A stretch of DNA of 25,266 nt, taken from NCBI GenBank assembly GCA_964591605.1, contig CAZQEN010000070.1:1-25266 (forward strand), in the 5' to 3' direction. Of the stretch, positions 1-7,073 are shown in pieces. Positions within the stretch are counted from its first letter, which is position 1. The number at the start of each line of letters is the position of its first letter. The position numbers and the translations under genes were made by a program. Below the pieces are notes generated by a model, which saw only the letters and a program-made list of their open reading frames with translations, had not been told where the DNA came from and ran no database searches. The stretch is from CAYLLT01 sp964591605 (lineage in GTDB: Bacteria > Planctomycetota > Phycisphaerae > UBA1845 > PWPN01).

Positions 1-452
1 GCAAGGAAGACATCGCGGCAAAAACCCGGTACTTCCCGCACGTCATCGAGCCCTCGGCCGGCGCGGACCGCGGCACCCTGGCGGCGATCTGCGAAGCCTT
101 CACGCCAGACGCCTCGCGCGCATCGGGCGTCTACATGAAGTTCCACCCGCGGCTCGCCCCGATCAAGGCGGCGGTCTTCCCGCTGGTCAACAAGGACGGC
201 CTGCCCGAAATCGCCGAGCCCCTCTACCGGGAACTCCGCAAGCGCTGGCCGGTGCAGTACGACGCCAAGGCCAGCATCGGCAAGCGCTACGCCCGCATGG
301 ACGAGGCCGGCACCCCCTACTGCTTCACCATCGACGGGCAGACGAAGGAAGACGGCACCGTCACCGTCCGCGACCGCGACACCGGGGCCCAGATCCGCAT
401 CGACAAGTCCCGCGTGGTCGAGTACCTCGCGGAGAGACTGGGACAAGCGTGA
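1..452 (+). CDS. glyQS: glycyl-tRNA synthetase, C-terminal part (5' truncated by window)
   Basis: This is the 3' end of a class II glycyl-tRNA synthetase of the single-chain (eukaryote/Gram-positive-like) type, which charges tRNA-Gly in the cytoplasm. Reading is open from base 3 and stops at 450-452. Visible are the motif 3 region with HVIEPSAGADR (class II ATP-binding arginine), then the anticodon-binding domain with FHPRLAPIKAAVFPL, the SIGKRYARMDEAGTPYC segment and DGTVTVRDRDT, all characteristic of the family. The protein ends about 20 residues after this last motif, as expected for a complete C terminus. The upstream catalytic core lies outside the window. The next gene starts 7 bases after the stop, so the two may be co-transcribed, although no functional link is evident. 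The family call is very secure. Confidence 0.95.
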   Translation, partial: KEDIAAKTRYFPHVIEPSAGADRGTLAAICEAFTPDASRASGVYMKFHPRLAPIKAAVFPLVNKDGLPEIAEPLYRELRKRWPVQYDAKASIGKRYARMDEAGTPYCFTIDGQTKEDGTVTVRDRDTGAQIRIDKSRVVEYLAERLGQA

Positions 453-459
453 GACGAGC

Positions 460-930
460 ATGCCGGCCGATCTCGCCCACCGACCTGAGGTGCTTTATGC
501 GGCTTCCATTGAACGAAGAGAAGCCGCCTGGGCTGCGTTTCGTCGAGGGGATTACGTGCTGACGAGCTATCTGTCAGGCCTCGCCGTTGAGTGCATCCTG
601 CAGGCGATTGCGCTGCATGACAACCCGACGCACGACGCCCGGCATGACCTGACCCGTTGGCTCGCCCGCTGTCGCCGGAGCCTGCGGGAGACGGTCAAGA
701 GACCGCCGCTCTATGCTCAATGGAGCTTTCTCAACCGGGTATGGCGTAACGAGCTCCGATACCTTTCCAGCCCGGGATACCTCGGCCACATCCGGCGTCT
801 GGGCGAGGCGAAGGGCATCCGCGGCGGCCCCGACGCTATAATGAAGGCAGTCGCACGAAAGACCCTTGATGCGGCGACCGGCATTCACGGAAAAGGAGTG
901 CTCGCATGGATTCGGTACAAGCAAAGCTGA
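460..930 (+). CDS. HEPN-like domain protein
   Basis: A 156-residue protein that looks like a helical HEPN-domain protein. The stretch around residues 10-50 has the usual pattern of an early helix (ASIERREAAWAAFRRGDY) followed by a helix with YLSGLAVECILQAIALH and then ARHDLTRWL. This resembles the 'sxLAvEcxLKA...HDL' pattern of HEPN proteins. I found no R-x4-6-H pair, the catalytic motif of RNase HEPN toxins, so a nuclease role is not supported; a binding or non-catalytic HEPN is more likely. The last 25 bases overlap the next gene (906-1172), which has its own good Shine-Dalgarno sequence inside this gene. The overlap implies translational coupling and suggests the two products act together. 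The HEPN call rests on pattern resemblance only. Confidence 0.7.
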   Translation: MPADLAHRPEVLYAASIERREAAWAAFRRGDYVLTSYLSGLAVECILQAIALHDNPTHDARHDLTRWLARCRRSLRETVKRPPLYAQWSFLNRVWRNELRYLSSPGYLGHIRRLGEAKGIRGGPDAIMKAVARKTLDAATGIHGKGVLAWIRYKQS

Positions 931-1172
931 TCGAACGGCTGGGCAAGCATTTCCCCGATCTCAACTGCGGACTCGAAACCCTGGACGGACAAGTGAACGG
1001 CTGGGTCGCTTCGTCGGCATTCGAGGGCCTGGATGACGACGTTCGGCTTGAGAGGCTCTGGGAAACCATCCGAGCAGAACTGACCGAGGAGGAACGCGCT
1101 CAGATCGGTCCGATTGTGGCGCTGACGCCGGTGGAAGCCGAGTTCGACATCAGCGCCGATTCACGAGCATGA
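906..1172 (+). CDS. conserved small protein paired with the HEPN-like gene
   Basis: An 88-residue acidic protein of unknown function. It starts at an ATG preceded by AAAAGGAG with a 7-nt spacer, the clearest ribosome site in this part of the window. The sequence has a central segment LDGQVNGWVASSAFEGLDDDVRLERLWETI and a helix rich in Glu (AELTEEERAQIGPIVALTP), suggesting a compact alpha/beta fold. There is no signal peptide or membrane segment. It overlaps the HEPN-like gene by 25 bases and ends 10 bases before the stop of the convergent permease gene. The arrangement resembles a two-gene module, but I cannot assign a family. Confidence 0.7.
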   Translation: MDSVQAKLIERLGKHFPDLNCGLETLDGQVNGWVASSAFEGLDDDVRLERLWETIRAELTEEERAQIGPIVALTPVEAEFDISADSRA

Positions 1173-1182
1173 AGCTTCGAGT

Positions 1183-2709
1183 TCAGCCGTCTGCCGCAGA
1201 GAACTCGCGTGCGGTCGGTTGCCCGCGAATGATCATCAGCGCCACGTACACCGAGAATGCGATTCCGAAGCTGATGAACCACGCATAGTCGTACATGCGG
1301 ATCCAGACCGGGGGGATGGGCCACGAAGTCACCTGGCCGAGGAAGCCGGGGGCGCAGGGCAGGATCCCGGCGGCCAGGGCGACCAATGCCCGCACGTTGA
1401 AGCCTTCCCAGTACCAGTAATCGCCCGACCGGCGATAGAGCCCGTGCAGGTTGAGGCGCGTGCGGCGGATGACGAAGTAGTCGGCGATCAGGATCCCCCC
1501 CACCGCCCCGAGCAGGGCGCTGTAGGCGATGAGCCACTTGAAGATGTAGCCGGTCGGGTCGGCCACGAGCTTCCAGGGCTGCATCAGGATGCCGATCACG
1601 CCGGTGATGAGCCCGCCGGTGCGGAACGAGATTCGCCGCGGCCAGACGTGGGCGAAATCGTTGGCCGGGCTGACCACGTTGGCGGCGATGTTCGTGGCCA
1701 GCGTGGCCAGGCACAGGGCCAGCATCGCCCCGATCAGCACGACCGGGCTTTTGAACTTCGCGAGCAGCACGACCGGGTCCCAGATCTCCTTGCCATAGAT
1801 GACGACCGTCGCCGAGGTGACGGCCACGCCGATGAACGAATACAGCGCCATGGTCGGCGGGAGGCCCAGCGCCTGGCCGAGCATCTGATCGCGCTGCGAA
1901 TACGCGTACCGCGAGAAATCGGGGATGTTCAGCGAGAGCGTCGCCCAGAAGCCGATGTTGGCGGTCAGGGCCGGCAAGAAGAAGGCCCAGAACAGCCCCG
2001 CCTTCGGCCCGCCGGGCACGAACGCCGAGGGCTGCGAGAGCATCGGCCCGAACCCCCCGGCCGCCCGGTACGCCCACGCCAGCAGCAAGAGGCCCAGCGC
2101 GATCAGCAGCGGCGCCTTGATGTTGAGTAGCAGGCGGATCGAGTCGATCCCCTTGTAGATCACGAGCATGTTGAGCGACCAGAAGAACAGAAAGCACACA
2201 AGCTGGGCGGCGTTGATGCCGGCGAGAGGGATGACTGCAGAGCCCTGCCAGGCGGGGAAGTACACGGTGAAGATTGTGTAGATCGCTCCCCCGCCGATCC
2301 AGGACTGAATCCCGAACCACCCGCAGGCCACGACTGCCCGCAGCAGCGCCGGCACGTTCGCCCCGCGCAGACCGAACGACGCCCGGCAATACACCGGAAA
2401 CGGGACTCCGTACCTGGTGCCCGCATGGGCGTTGAGCACCATCGGAATGAGCACGATCACGTTGCCCAGGAAGATCGTGAGCACCGCCTGCCACCAGTTC
2501 ATGCCTTCCTTGATCAGCGCCGAGGCCAGCATGTACGTCGGGATGCAGGCCGACATCGAGATCCACAGGGCGGCGATGTCTTTCATGCCCCATTTGCGCT
2601 CGAAGGCGTTCGTCGGGGCCATGTCGCGGCTGTAGTACGCGGCATCGACCTGCTCGGCGAACACGGGCTCGGGCGGACCGGACAGGGACGGGGGAGCGAT
2701 CGTGGACAT
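1183..2709 (-). CDS. NCS1-family nucleobase/allantoin/hydantoin permease
   Basis: A 508-residue inner-membrane secondary transporter of the nucleobase:cation symporter-1 family, whose members import purines, pyrimidines, allantoin, hydantoins or thiamine with Na+ or H+. About twelve hydrophobic segments can be seen. The family signature GTRYGVPFPVYCRASFG lies near residues 97-113 and is followed by a segment ending ACGWFGIQSWIGGG, the substrate-site helix that carries the conserved Trp in Mhp1/PucI-like proteins. The N terminus (residues 36-50, NAFERKWGMKDIAAL) is also typical. The ATG at 2709 is preceded by AGGAAG with a 7-nt spacer, supporting this start. No catabolic gene for allantoin or hydantoin lies nearby, so the substrate cannot be inferred from context. 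The gene stands alone, divergent from the DUF1080 gene. Confidence 0.92.
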   Translation of the reverse strand: MSTIAPPSLSGPPEPVFAEQVDAAYYSRDMAPTNAFERKWGMKDIAALWISMSACIPTYMLASALIKEGMNWWQAVLTIFLGNVIVLIPMVLNAHAGTRYGVPFPVYCRASFGLRGANVPALLRAVVACGWFGIQSWIGGGAIYTIFTVYFPAWQGSAVIPLAGINAAQLVCFLFFWSLNMLVIYKGIDSIRLLLNIKAPLLIALGLLLLAWAYRAAGGFGPMLSQPSAFVPGGPKAGLFWAFFLPALTANIGFWATLSLNIPDFSRYAYSQRDQMLGQALGLPPTMALYSFIGVAVTSATVVIYGKEIWDPVVLLAKFKSPVVLIGAMLALCLATLATNIAANVVSPANDFAHVWPRRISFRTGGLITGVIGILMQPWKLVADPTGYIFKWLIAYSALLGAVGGILIADYFVIRRTRLNLHGLYRRSGDYWYWEGFNVRALVALAAGILPCAPGFLGQVTSWPIPPVWIRMYDYAWFISFGIAFSVYVALMIIRGQPTAREFSAADG

Positions 2710-2815
2710 GCGGCGGCTTCCTGTATGTATCGATGTGAAACCTCTTCGGCGCTGGGGCCATTATCGCACAACCCGACCCCGCGTGCGAGACGAACTGGCG
2801 GCGCACGCGAAGCGT

Positions 2816-2853
2816 CTTGGAGTGCGGTGGCAACGACACCGCTTTGGCTTCAC
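2816..2853 (+). repeat. palindromic repeat, copy 1
   Basis: A 38-base GC-rich element whose core GCGGTG (2824-2829) pairs with CACCGC (2837-2842) to form a hairpin. An inverted, slightly diverged copy lies at 2897-2930; the reverse complement of this copy matches it over most of its length, with a 3-base gap and a few substitutions. The layout is like a REP/BIME pair of bacterial interspersed palindromes. Confidence 0.55.
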
Positions 2854-2896
2854 GCGGAACGTCCTGGCCGGCAGGAGGGCCCTGCCTCACCTGGAG

Positions 2897-2930
2897 TGAA
2901 AGCGGCGTCACTGCCGCCGCAGTCCCAAGC
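2897..2930 (-). repeat. palindromic repeat, copy 2 (inverted)
   Basis: The inverted partner of the element at 2816-2853. It starts with GTGAAAGCGGCG and ends with GCCGCCGCAGTCCCAAG. GCGGC at 2903-2907 can pair with GCCGC at 2914-2918 or with the overlapping copy one triplet later. The 43 bases between the copies are GC-rich and contain no gene. Confidence 0.5.
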
Positions 2931-2962
2931 GGGGTCACGGCCAAGGTCCACAGCTCCGCCCC

Positions 2963-2991
2963 TTGCCACGAAGCCGCGGCGCGAGCACAAT
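2963..2991 (+). promoter_or_regulatory. possible sigma-70 type promoter for the DUF1080 gene
   Basis: TTGCCA (2963-2968), a 17-base spacer and CACAAT (2986-2991). The -10 box matches consensus at four of six positions. Transcription would start near 2998, giving a 5' leader of about 46 bases before the ATG at 3044. Confidence 0.35.
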
Positions 2992-3043
2992 TCCCAGCAT
3001 GTCACTCTTGACGCGTCGGATACTCTGCTTCCGGGAGAACATC

Positions 3044-3805
3044 ATGCGGCCATCACGATCTGTGCTGATGAGTTGTGGCGTCGGGCTTCTTGCCAGCGTG
3101 CTGGCGTCCGGCTGCGGGGACGGCAGCGCAACGTTCGGACGGGCGGCCGAGGAACACCAGGTCAACCTGTTCAACGGGGAGGATCTGACCGGCTGGCGGC
3201 CGCTGAATTCGAGCAACAACACCTGGCAGGCGGTTGGAGAGGTCCGGCTCGATCCGGCCGACCCCCGGCGGCTGGTCGGCCTGGAAGGCAAGGGCGTGCT
3301 GCTCAACAACCCGGCAGGCAAGACGAGCAACATCGTCAGCGAGGCCAGCTTCGGCGACTGCGCCGCCCATATCGAATGGCTCGTACCGAAGGAGTCGAAT
3401 TCCGGCGTTTACTTCCAGGGCAAATATGAGATCCAGATCCTCGACAGCTACGGAAAACCGCAAGTGGAGTTCAGCGACGCCGGCGGCATCTACGCGGAGT
3501 GGATCGACAACCAGAACGTCAACGGCCACGCCCCGCGGGTGAACGCGTCGCGGCCGCCGGGCGAGTGGCAGACGTTCGACGCGATCTTCCGGGCGCCGCG
3601 GTTCGACGCGTCGGGCCTGAAGGTCGAAAACGCGCGGTTCGAGCGGGTAGAGCTCAACGGCGTGGTGGTCCATGAGAATGTCGAGTTGAAGGGGCCCACA
3701 CGGGCGGCCCTGCCGGGTCCGGAAAAGACGCTGGGGCCGATCATGCTGCAGGGCGACCACGGTCCGGTGGCGTTCCGCAACCTGCGGATCCGGCCGCTGC
3801 CGTGA
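3044..3805 (+). CDS. DUF1080 (3-keto-disaccharide hydrolase-like) lipoprotein
   Basis: A 253-residue exported protein with a DUF1080 domain. Such domains form a concanavalin-like sandwich and include hydrolases of 3-keto-glycosides; they are greatly expanded in Planctomycetota. The N terminus is a lipoprotein signal: positive residues, a hydrophobic stretch, then lipobox LASGC around residues 20-24. The mature protein starts with LFNGEDLTGW, the usual domain opening, and has NSGVYFQGKYEIQILDSYG with the conserved acidic core, then GGIYAEW and a C-terminal GPIMLQGDHGPVAFRNLRI strand. The ATG at 3044 has GGGAG about 6 bases upstream and gives a proper signal peptide; the longer ORF from 2963 would bury the signal. 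The exact substrate is unknown. It is likely anchored in a membrane facing the periplasm. Confidence 0.93.
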   Translation: MRPSRSVLMSCGVGLLASVLASGCGDGSATFGRAAEEHQVNLFNGEDLTGWRPLNSSNNTWQAVGEVRLDPADPRRLVGLEGKGVLLNNPAGKTSNIVSEASFGDCAAHIEWLVPKESNSGVYFQGKYEIQILDSYGKPQVEFSDAGGIYAEWIDNQNVNGHAPRVNASRPPGEWQTFDAIFRAPRFDASGLKVENARFERVELNGVVVHENVELKGPTRAALPGPEKTLGPIMLQGDHGPVAFRNLRIRPLP

Positions 3806-4039
3806 CGGCACCGAGGCGAGCCCTCGTGGACAGGACACATCCCACTCGAAAACCCGTGCAGCACGACGTGCCGGCCTGAACGAGCAGCGAAGAGCACTGC
3901 GTCGCGACGGGCAGACGTGTTTTCGGATCTGGCGTCGATGAACGCCGACGCATGCCCCATAAAACGGCCGGCGACGGGGATGGTGCGGGCGGCGGATGCC
4001 CGAGATTCCTCACGGTGCACCGATTTGCCCGATCGAGCG

Positions 4040-4068
4040 TTGACTCGCGCGGCAGGCTTCCCTATAAG
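4040..4068 (+). promoter_or_regulatory. near-consensus sigma-70 promoter upstream of candidate ncRNA
   Basis: TTGACT (4040-4045), a spacer of exactly 17 bases, then TATAAG (4063-4068). Each box differs from consensus only at its last base, the best promoter in the window. The predicted start of transcription is near 4075. No protein gene follows within 500 bases. Confidence 0.65.
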
Positions 4069-4074
4069 CGGATG

Positions 4075-4364
4075 AGAGGCATTCGGAGTGACCGCGGTTG
4101 CCGCGCTCCCCGCGGCGGCCGTCACGTCCGGGTTCACTCACCTCTCGGGTATGAGGGGAACGGATCCGGCGCTCGCCTCCCCACATCCGGGCGGGCGCGC
4201 CGATTCCCATGCACACGGCGGGCGAACCGGGCCGGTTCACACCGGCCCGCGCCCGGTCCGCGCCCGTCCCCCACGACGCACATTCGACAGACTGCAGGCA
4301 GCTCAGGTACACCAGCGAACTGACCAGGTTCGCAGCGGGGTCGGGAGGGAGCCCCGCTTTTTTT
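4075..4364 (+). ncRNA. candidate orphan structured RNA, about 290 nt
   Basis: The interval between a near-consensus promoter and an intrinsic terminator contains strong potential pairing and no convincing protein. Helices seen by eye: GTGAC (4088-4092) with GTCAC (4121-4125), enclosing GCCGCG (4100-4105) with CGCGGC (4111-4116); GGGAA (4156-4160) with TTCCC (4204-4208), enclosing further G-C pairs; and GGGCG (4220-4224) with CGCCC (4250-4254), enclosing a perfect 8-bp stem 4229-4236/4241-4248 with loop TCAC. GAGAGG (4074-4079) can pair with CCTCTC (4141-4146), whose CCTC can instead pair with GAGG at 4153-4156, so alternative folds are possible. I looked for hallmarks of RNase P RNA, tmRNA, SRP RNA and 6S RNA and found none. 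Chance pairing is a concern at this G+C content; the promoter and terminator are the stronger evidence. Confidence 0.45.
4334..4364 (+). terminator. rho-independent terminator
   Basis: AGCGGGG (4334-4340) pairs with CCCCGCT (4352-4358) across an 11-base loop, with a possible T-G wobble extending the stem. A run of seven T residues follows immediately (4358-4364, the first shared with the stem). It is the strongest intrinsic terminator in the window. It lies 530 bases after the nearest upstream stop codon, so it more likely ends a separate transcript than the DUF1080 mRNA. Confidence 0.8.
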
Positions 4365-4601
4365 GCGCCCTCCATGGACCTGCGCCATTCAGGGTGGGTG
4401 GCGTCTGAGGCCAGCTTCGACAGTATCCCGCAGGATGACTCAGGCGGCGACAGGCCGTCTCTCCTGTGCGGGCGGGACGGGTGAATCGTTCCAGTCTGAT
4501 TCCCGGAACTGACGATAAAGCCCCAGTCGTAGCGCGCAGGATCGTCCGCGCCTGCCGCTGGTCCGTCCACCCGCGGAGAGTCCGCCTCAGAGAGGATGCG
4601 C

Positions 4602-6578
4602 ATGGCCCGGGGGCTCCGTGTCATCCTGATTCTCCTGCTGGCCCACCTGTTCACATGCGTTGCCGCCGATGAGCCATGCGCGGGGCCGACGGTCACGGGC
4701 CCCGTGCCCGCGGAGCAGACGTTCTGTCCCGGTGCGGCCGTTCAACTCACCATCACCGCGACCGGCAGCGAGCCGCTCTCCTACCAGTGGTATCGTGGCA
4801 GCAGCATGCTGGCCGACGGCCCCAGACACTGCGGCGCGACCCGGCCGGTGCTGACGATCCTTTCGGCGCTGCCGGAAGATACAGGCGACGATTACCACTG
4901 TCTGGTGACGAATGCCTGCGGTACGGCGGATTCAGGCCTGGCCACGCTGTCCGTCGCGGTCGAGCCGGCCGACGTTTCGGGTGACTGCGTGGTGGACTCG
5001 GCCGATGTGCTCCATTTCGCTCAATGCCGGATGCAGTCGGGCCCCAGCCTCCCGGCCCCGGCGGGGTGCCAGACGGATGACCTGGATGGCGACGGGGATG
5101 TGGATCAGGATGATTTCGGGGTGCTGCAGCGGGGCTATGGGTCGCGGGTGGGCACCGCGCGGGTCATTGCCCGGGACATCGCCTTCGTGCTGGACCTGTC
5201 GCTGTCGCAGGCGTACGAGAACTGCCTGGTCTCTTACCGGGCGATGGAGATCGCGAACCGGGAGTTGTGGGCGTACCTGTGGGACACGTCGCTGGCCCCT
5301 CAGACCACGGAGCGCGGGCTGCCTGCCGGGCCGTACCTGGGCAATATGACCACCTGGGGGAGCACGGTGACGGGGCCGGACTGGGATCCGGCTAGCGACC
5401 TGGGGCTGCAGCAGTTGAAAAGAGGTTCCCAGTGGCTGATCCCGGCGGACTATGTGAACCAGTCGCTCAGCAATCGCGGATACGGGGCGTACACCGCGGA
5501 GGAGCTGGCCGTCATCCGGAGCCCGACCGGGGCGGGCAGTGAAAGCTCGCCGGATCAGTCCACTCAGAGGGCCAACTACCGCCGCCGCGTCCTGGTGGCC
5601 CTGGGGCTCTACCGCTGGAAGAGCGGCAAAACCGGCGGGCAGGCGGGCGGCAACGGGAACGACCTCATCGACGCGGGCGAAGTCGAGCCCCTCGTGCCCT
5701 ATCCGTCGAGCGCCAGCAATCCGGACACGTTCTGCAGGCCGATCGGCGGGAGTTGGGACGGGTTCGTCGACTACGTCTCGGACATCACCCTGGCGGACGA
5801 CAGCACTTCCGACACCGGCCTGACGTACCGGTTCCTGCGGTACGATCCGCCAGCAGGGCTCTATGGAAACCCGATGCTGCGGTGGCGGTTCGGCCTCAAG
5901 ACGTTCGTGGACTACGTCCAGATGATGAAGTACACGCGAGCGGACTCTCCGGGGCTGGCCGGCGCACCCCAGCAGCCGCTCACGACGGCCATTGACGGGA
6001 TTCGAAAGCTCGCGGACACTCTGCAATCGCGAAGCTGCACCGATCAGTTCGGGCTGGTCGCTTTCGGCCAGATCGGGTACGGCCCGGGGGAGAAACCCGA
6101 TCATCTGTCGTGGGTGACAAGCGAGGCCGCCGCCATCACCGGCAAGCTGGACCAGATGCAGGCTGCCATGTGGAGCGGCAACAGCAACACCGCCCAGGGG
6201 ATCGACCAGGCGGCGGGCACCGGCGCCGTCGCCACCGGCGCGCTCGGCGACCTTGCCCCAGGCCGCCGGAGCGGGGCGGCCAGGGTCATCATCCTTGTCA
6301 CGGACGGGACGCCGAACATCCCGCGAAACGGGACGATCAACAGCGCGCAGGATCCGGCCCAGGCGACGGCCGATGCGATTCAGGCGGCAACGGACGCGGC
6401 GGCGCTCGGGATCCAGCTCCACGTGATCGGGGTGGGCATGCGGGCCTCACAGCCGGATGCCCAGCAGTTCTTCGCGAGCATCGCCCAGGCGGGCGGGGGG
6501 AGCTTCTTCATCGCCTCCGGCGACCCGGCCACGTACCACACCCAGTTGCTGGATCTGATCCAGCGGCTACCGCAATAA
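4602..6578 (+). CDS. secreted Ig-like / dockerin-like / VWA protein
   Basis: A 658-residue exported protein built from modules. Residues 1-22 form a Sec signal peptide (hydrophobic ILILLLAHLFTCVA, cleavage probably after CVAA). Residues about 27-119 form an Ig-like domain with LSYQWYRG and the Tyr-His-Cys of DYHCLVTNACG. Residues about 124-178 contain two calcium-loop motifs, DVSGDCVVDSAD and DLDGDGDVDQDD, spaced like a dockerin type I pair. The remainder is a VWA-like domain starting at DIAFVLDLSLSQ (MIDAS D-x-S-x-S near 198-202) and ending with VTDGTPN, the second metal-site motif; a large insertion separates the halves. ATG 4602 is preferred over 4596 because AGAGGA then lies 5 bases upstream. 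It probably binds a surface or extracellular partner through metal. No cohesin gene is present here. Confidence 0.88.
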   Translation: MARGLRVILILLLAHLFTCVAADEPCAGPTVTGPVPAEQTFCPGAAVQLTITATGSEPLSYQWYRGSSMLADGPRHCGATRPVLTILSALPEDTGDDYHCLVTNACGTADSGLATLSVAVEPADVSGDCVVDSADVLHFAQCRMQSGPSLPAPAGCQTDDLDGDGDVDQDDFGVLQRGYGSRVGTARVIARDIAFVLDLSLSQAYENCLVSYRAMEIANRELWAYLWDTSLAPQTTERGLPAGPYLGNMTTWGSTVTGPDWDPASDLGLQQLKRGSQWLIPADYVNQSLSNRGYGAYTAEELAVIRSPTGAGSESSPDQSTQRANYRRRVLVALGLYRWKSGKTGGQAGGNGNDLIDAGEVEPLVPYPSSASNPDTFCRPIGGSWDGFVDYVSDITLADDSTSDTGLTYRFLRYDPPAGLYGNPMLRWRFGLKTFVDYVQMMKYTRADSPGLAGAPQQPLTTAIDGIRKLADTLQSRSCTDQFGLVAFGQIGYGPGEKPDHLSWVTSEAAAITGKLDQMQAAMWSGNSNTAQGIDQAAGTGAVATGALGDLAPGRRSGAARVIILVTDGTPNIPRNGTINSAQDPAQATADAIQAATDAAALGIQLHVIGVGMRASQPDAQQFFASIAQAGGGSFFIASGDPATYHTQLLDLIQRLPQ

Positions 6579-7073
6579 CGGCATGATTGAAGGCGACCAT
6601 TCAAGGGTCATGGGCGGCCGGGCAAGCTTGTGCCGTTCTCGGTAGGCGAATTCCGTCCTGCGGGTGCCCGGCCCAGTATTCATGTCTGCCCAAGAGGAGA
6701 CTCGCCGTGGCAAGGCGGGTGATTGAGCATCACATCGCGAGCGATCCCGGTTCACCAGGACTCTCGGAATGCTTCAGTGCGCGGCCGGGTGCTGAAGCGG
6801 GATGAGAATCCCGGTAAACCGGGATCGGGCGATGTCTGACACCCGATCACCCGGCATGAATGCCGGGCCTAGCACCTGCAGAACGAAACTCTCCTACTGA
6901 ATACGGCCGCAGCGCAGACAATTGAAAACGTCTGACCTGACACGGCTCCAGTCATGCGCGGCCGGCGTGCGGGTCTGTTACAGTTCTTTTGAGGGGTATT
7001 CAGCGGTTTACCAGCGGTCGAGCTTGGGGGATGATGTCCGGGGGATGGATCACCTGCAGGGAGCACCGCTGGC
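6579..7073. other. intergenic region with palindrome cluster
   Basis: About 495 bases between two exported-protein genes on the plus strand. No open frame has recognisable features. The centre (6743-6867) carries a series of inverted repeats described separately. The right 200 bases are free of obvious structure, and I could not find a convincing promoter for the next gene. Confidence 0.6.
6743..6867. repeat. cluster of overlapping GC palindromes
   Basis: Five inverted repeats lie within 125 bases: GATCCCGGTT (6743-6752) with AACCGGGATC (6817-6826); GCTTCAG (6771-6777) with CTGAAGC (6792-6798); ATCCCGGT (6808-6815) with ACCGGGAT (6818-6825); GATCGGG (6823-6829) with CCCGATC (6842-6848); and CCCGGCA (6850-6856) with TGCCGGG (6861-6867). 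Several share the CCCGG core, so alternative cruciforms or RNA hairpins are possible. No T run follows, so it is not a standard terminator. It resembles REP/BIME clusters. Confidence 0.6.

Larger units (their letters stand above)
2710..3043. other. divergent intergenic region between permease and DUF1080 genes
   Basis: This 334-base non-coding stretch holds the upstream regions of two divergent genes. A GATAAT box on the minus strand at 2765-2760, about 50 bases before the permease ATG, is a possible -10 element, but I see no good -35 at the right distance. The middle carries an inverted pair of palindromic repeats (2816-2853 and 2897-2930). The right side holds a possible promoter for the DUF1080 gene. 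Confidence 0.6.
3806..4601. other. long intergenic region with candidate ncRNA
   Basis: About 800 bases without a convincing protein gene. Open frames on both strands have no recognisable domain and no consistent start. The left 230 bases show only a short hairpin after the DUF1080 stop, without a T run. The centre holds a near-consensus promoter (4040-4068), strongly self-pairing sequence and an intrinsic terminator (4334-4364). The right 235 bases hold no clear signal other than the AGAGGA ribosome site of the next gene. Confidence 0.6.

Noticed and set aside
1100..2944. A 614-codon open frame antisense-parallel to the permease
   Set aside because: It is in another frame on the same strand as the permease, is arginine-rich without domains, and arises from GC-rich codon bias; the permease frame has clear membrane segments and motifs.
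4075..4364. RNase P RNA, tmRNA, SRP RNA or 6S RNA as identity of the candidate RNA
   Set aside because: The conserved RNase P core, tmRNA tRNA-like end, SRP GGAAGG-type loop region and 6S end-to-end rod pairing were looked for and not found.
4010..4696. A 228-codon minus-strand open frame across the candidate RNA
   Set aside because: No recognisable domain, no ribosome site, and it runs into the signal-peptide region of the VWA gene. It cannot be fully excluded, but the promoter and terminator point to plus-strand transcription.
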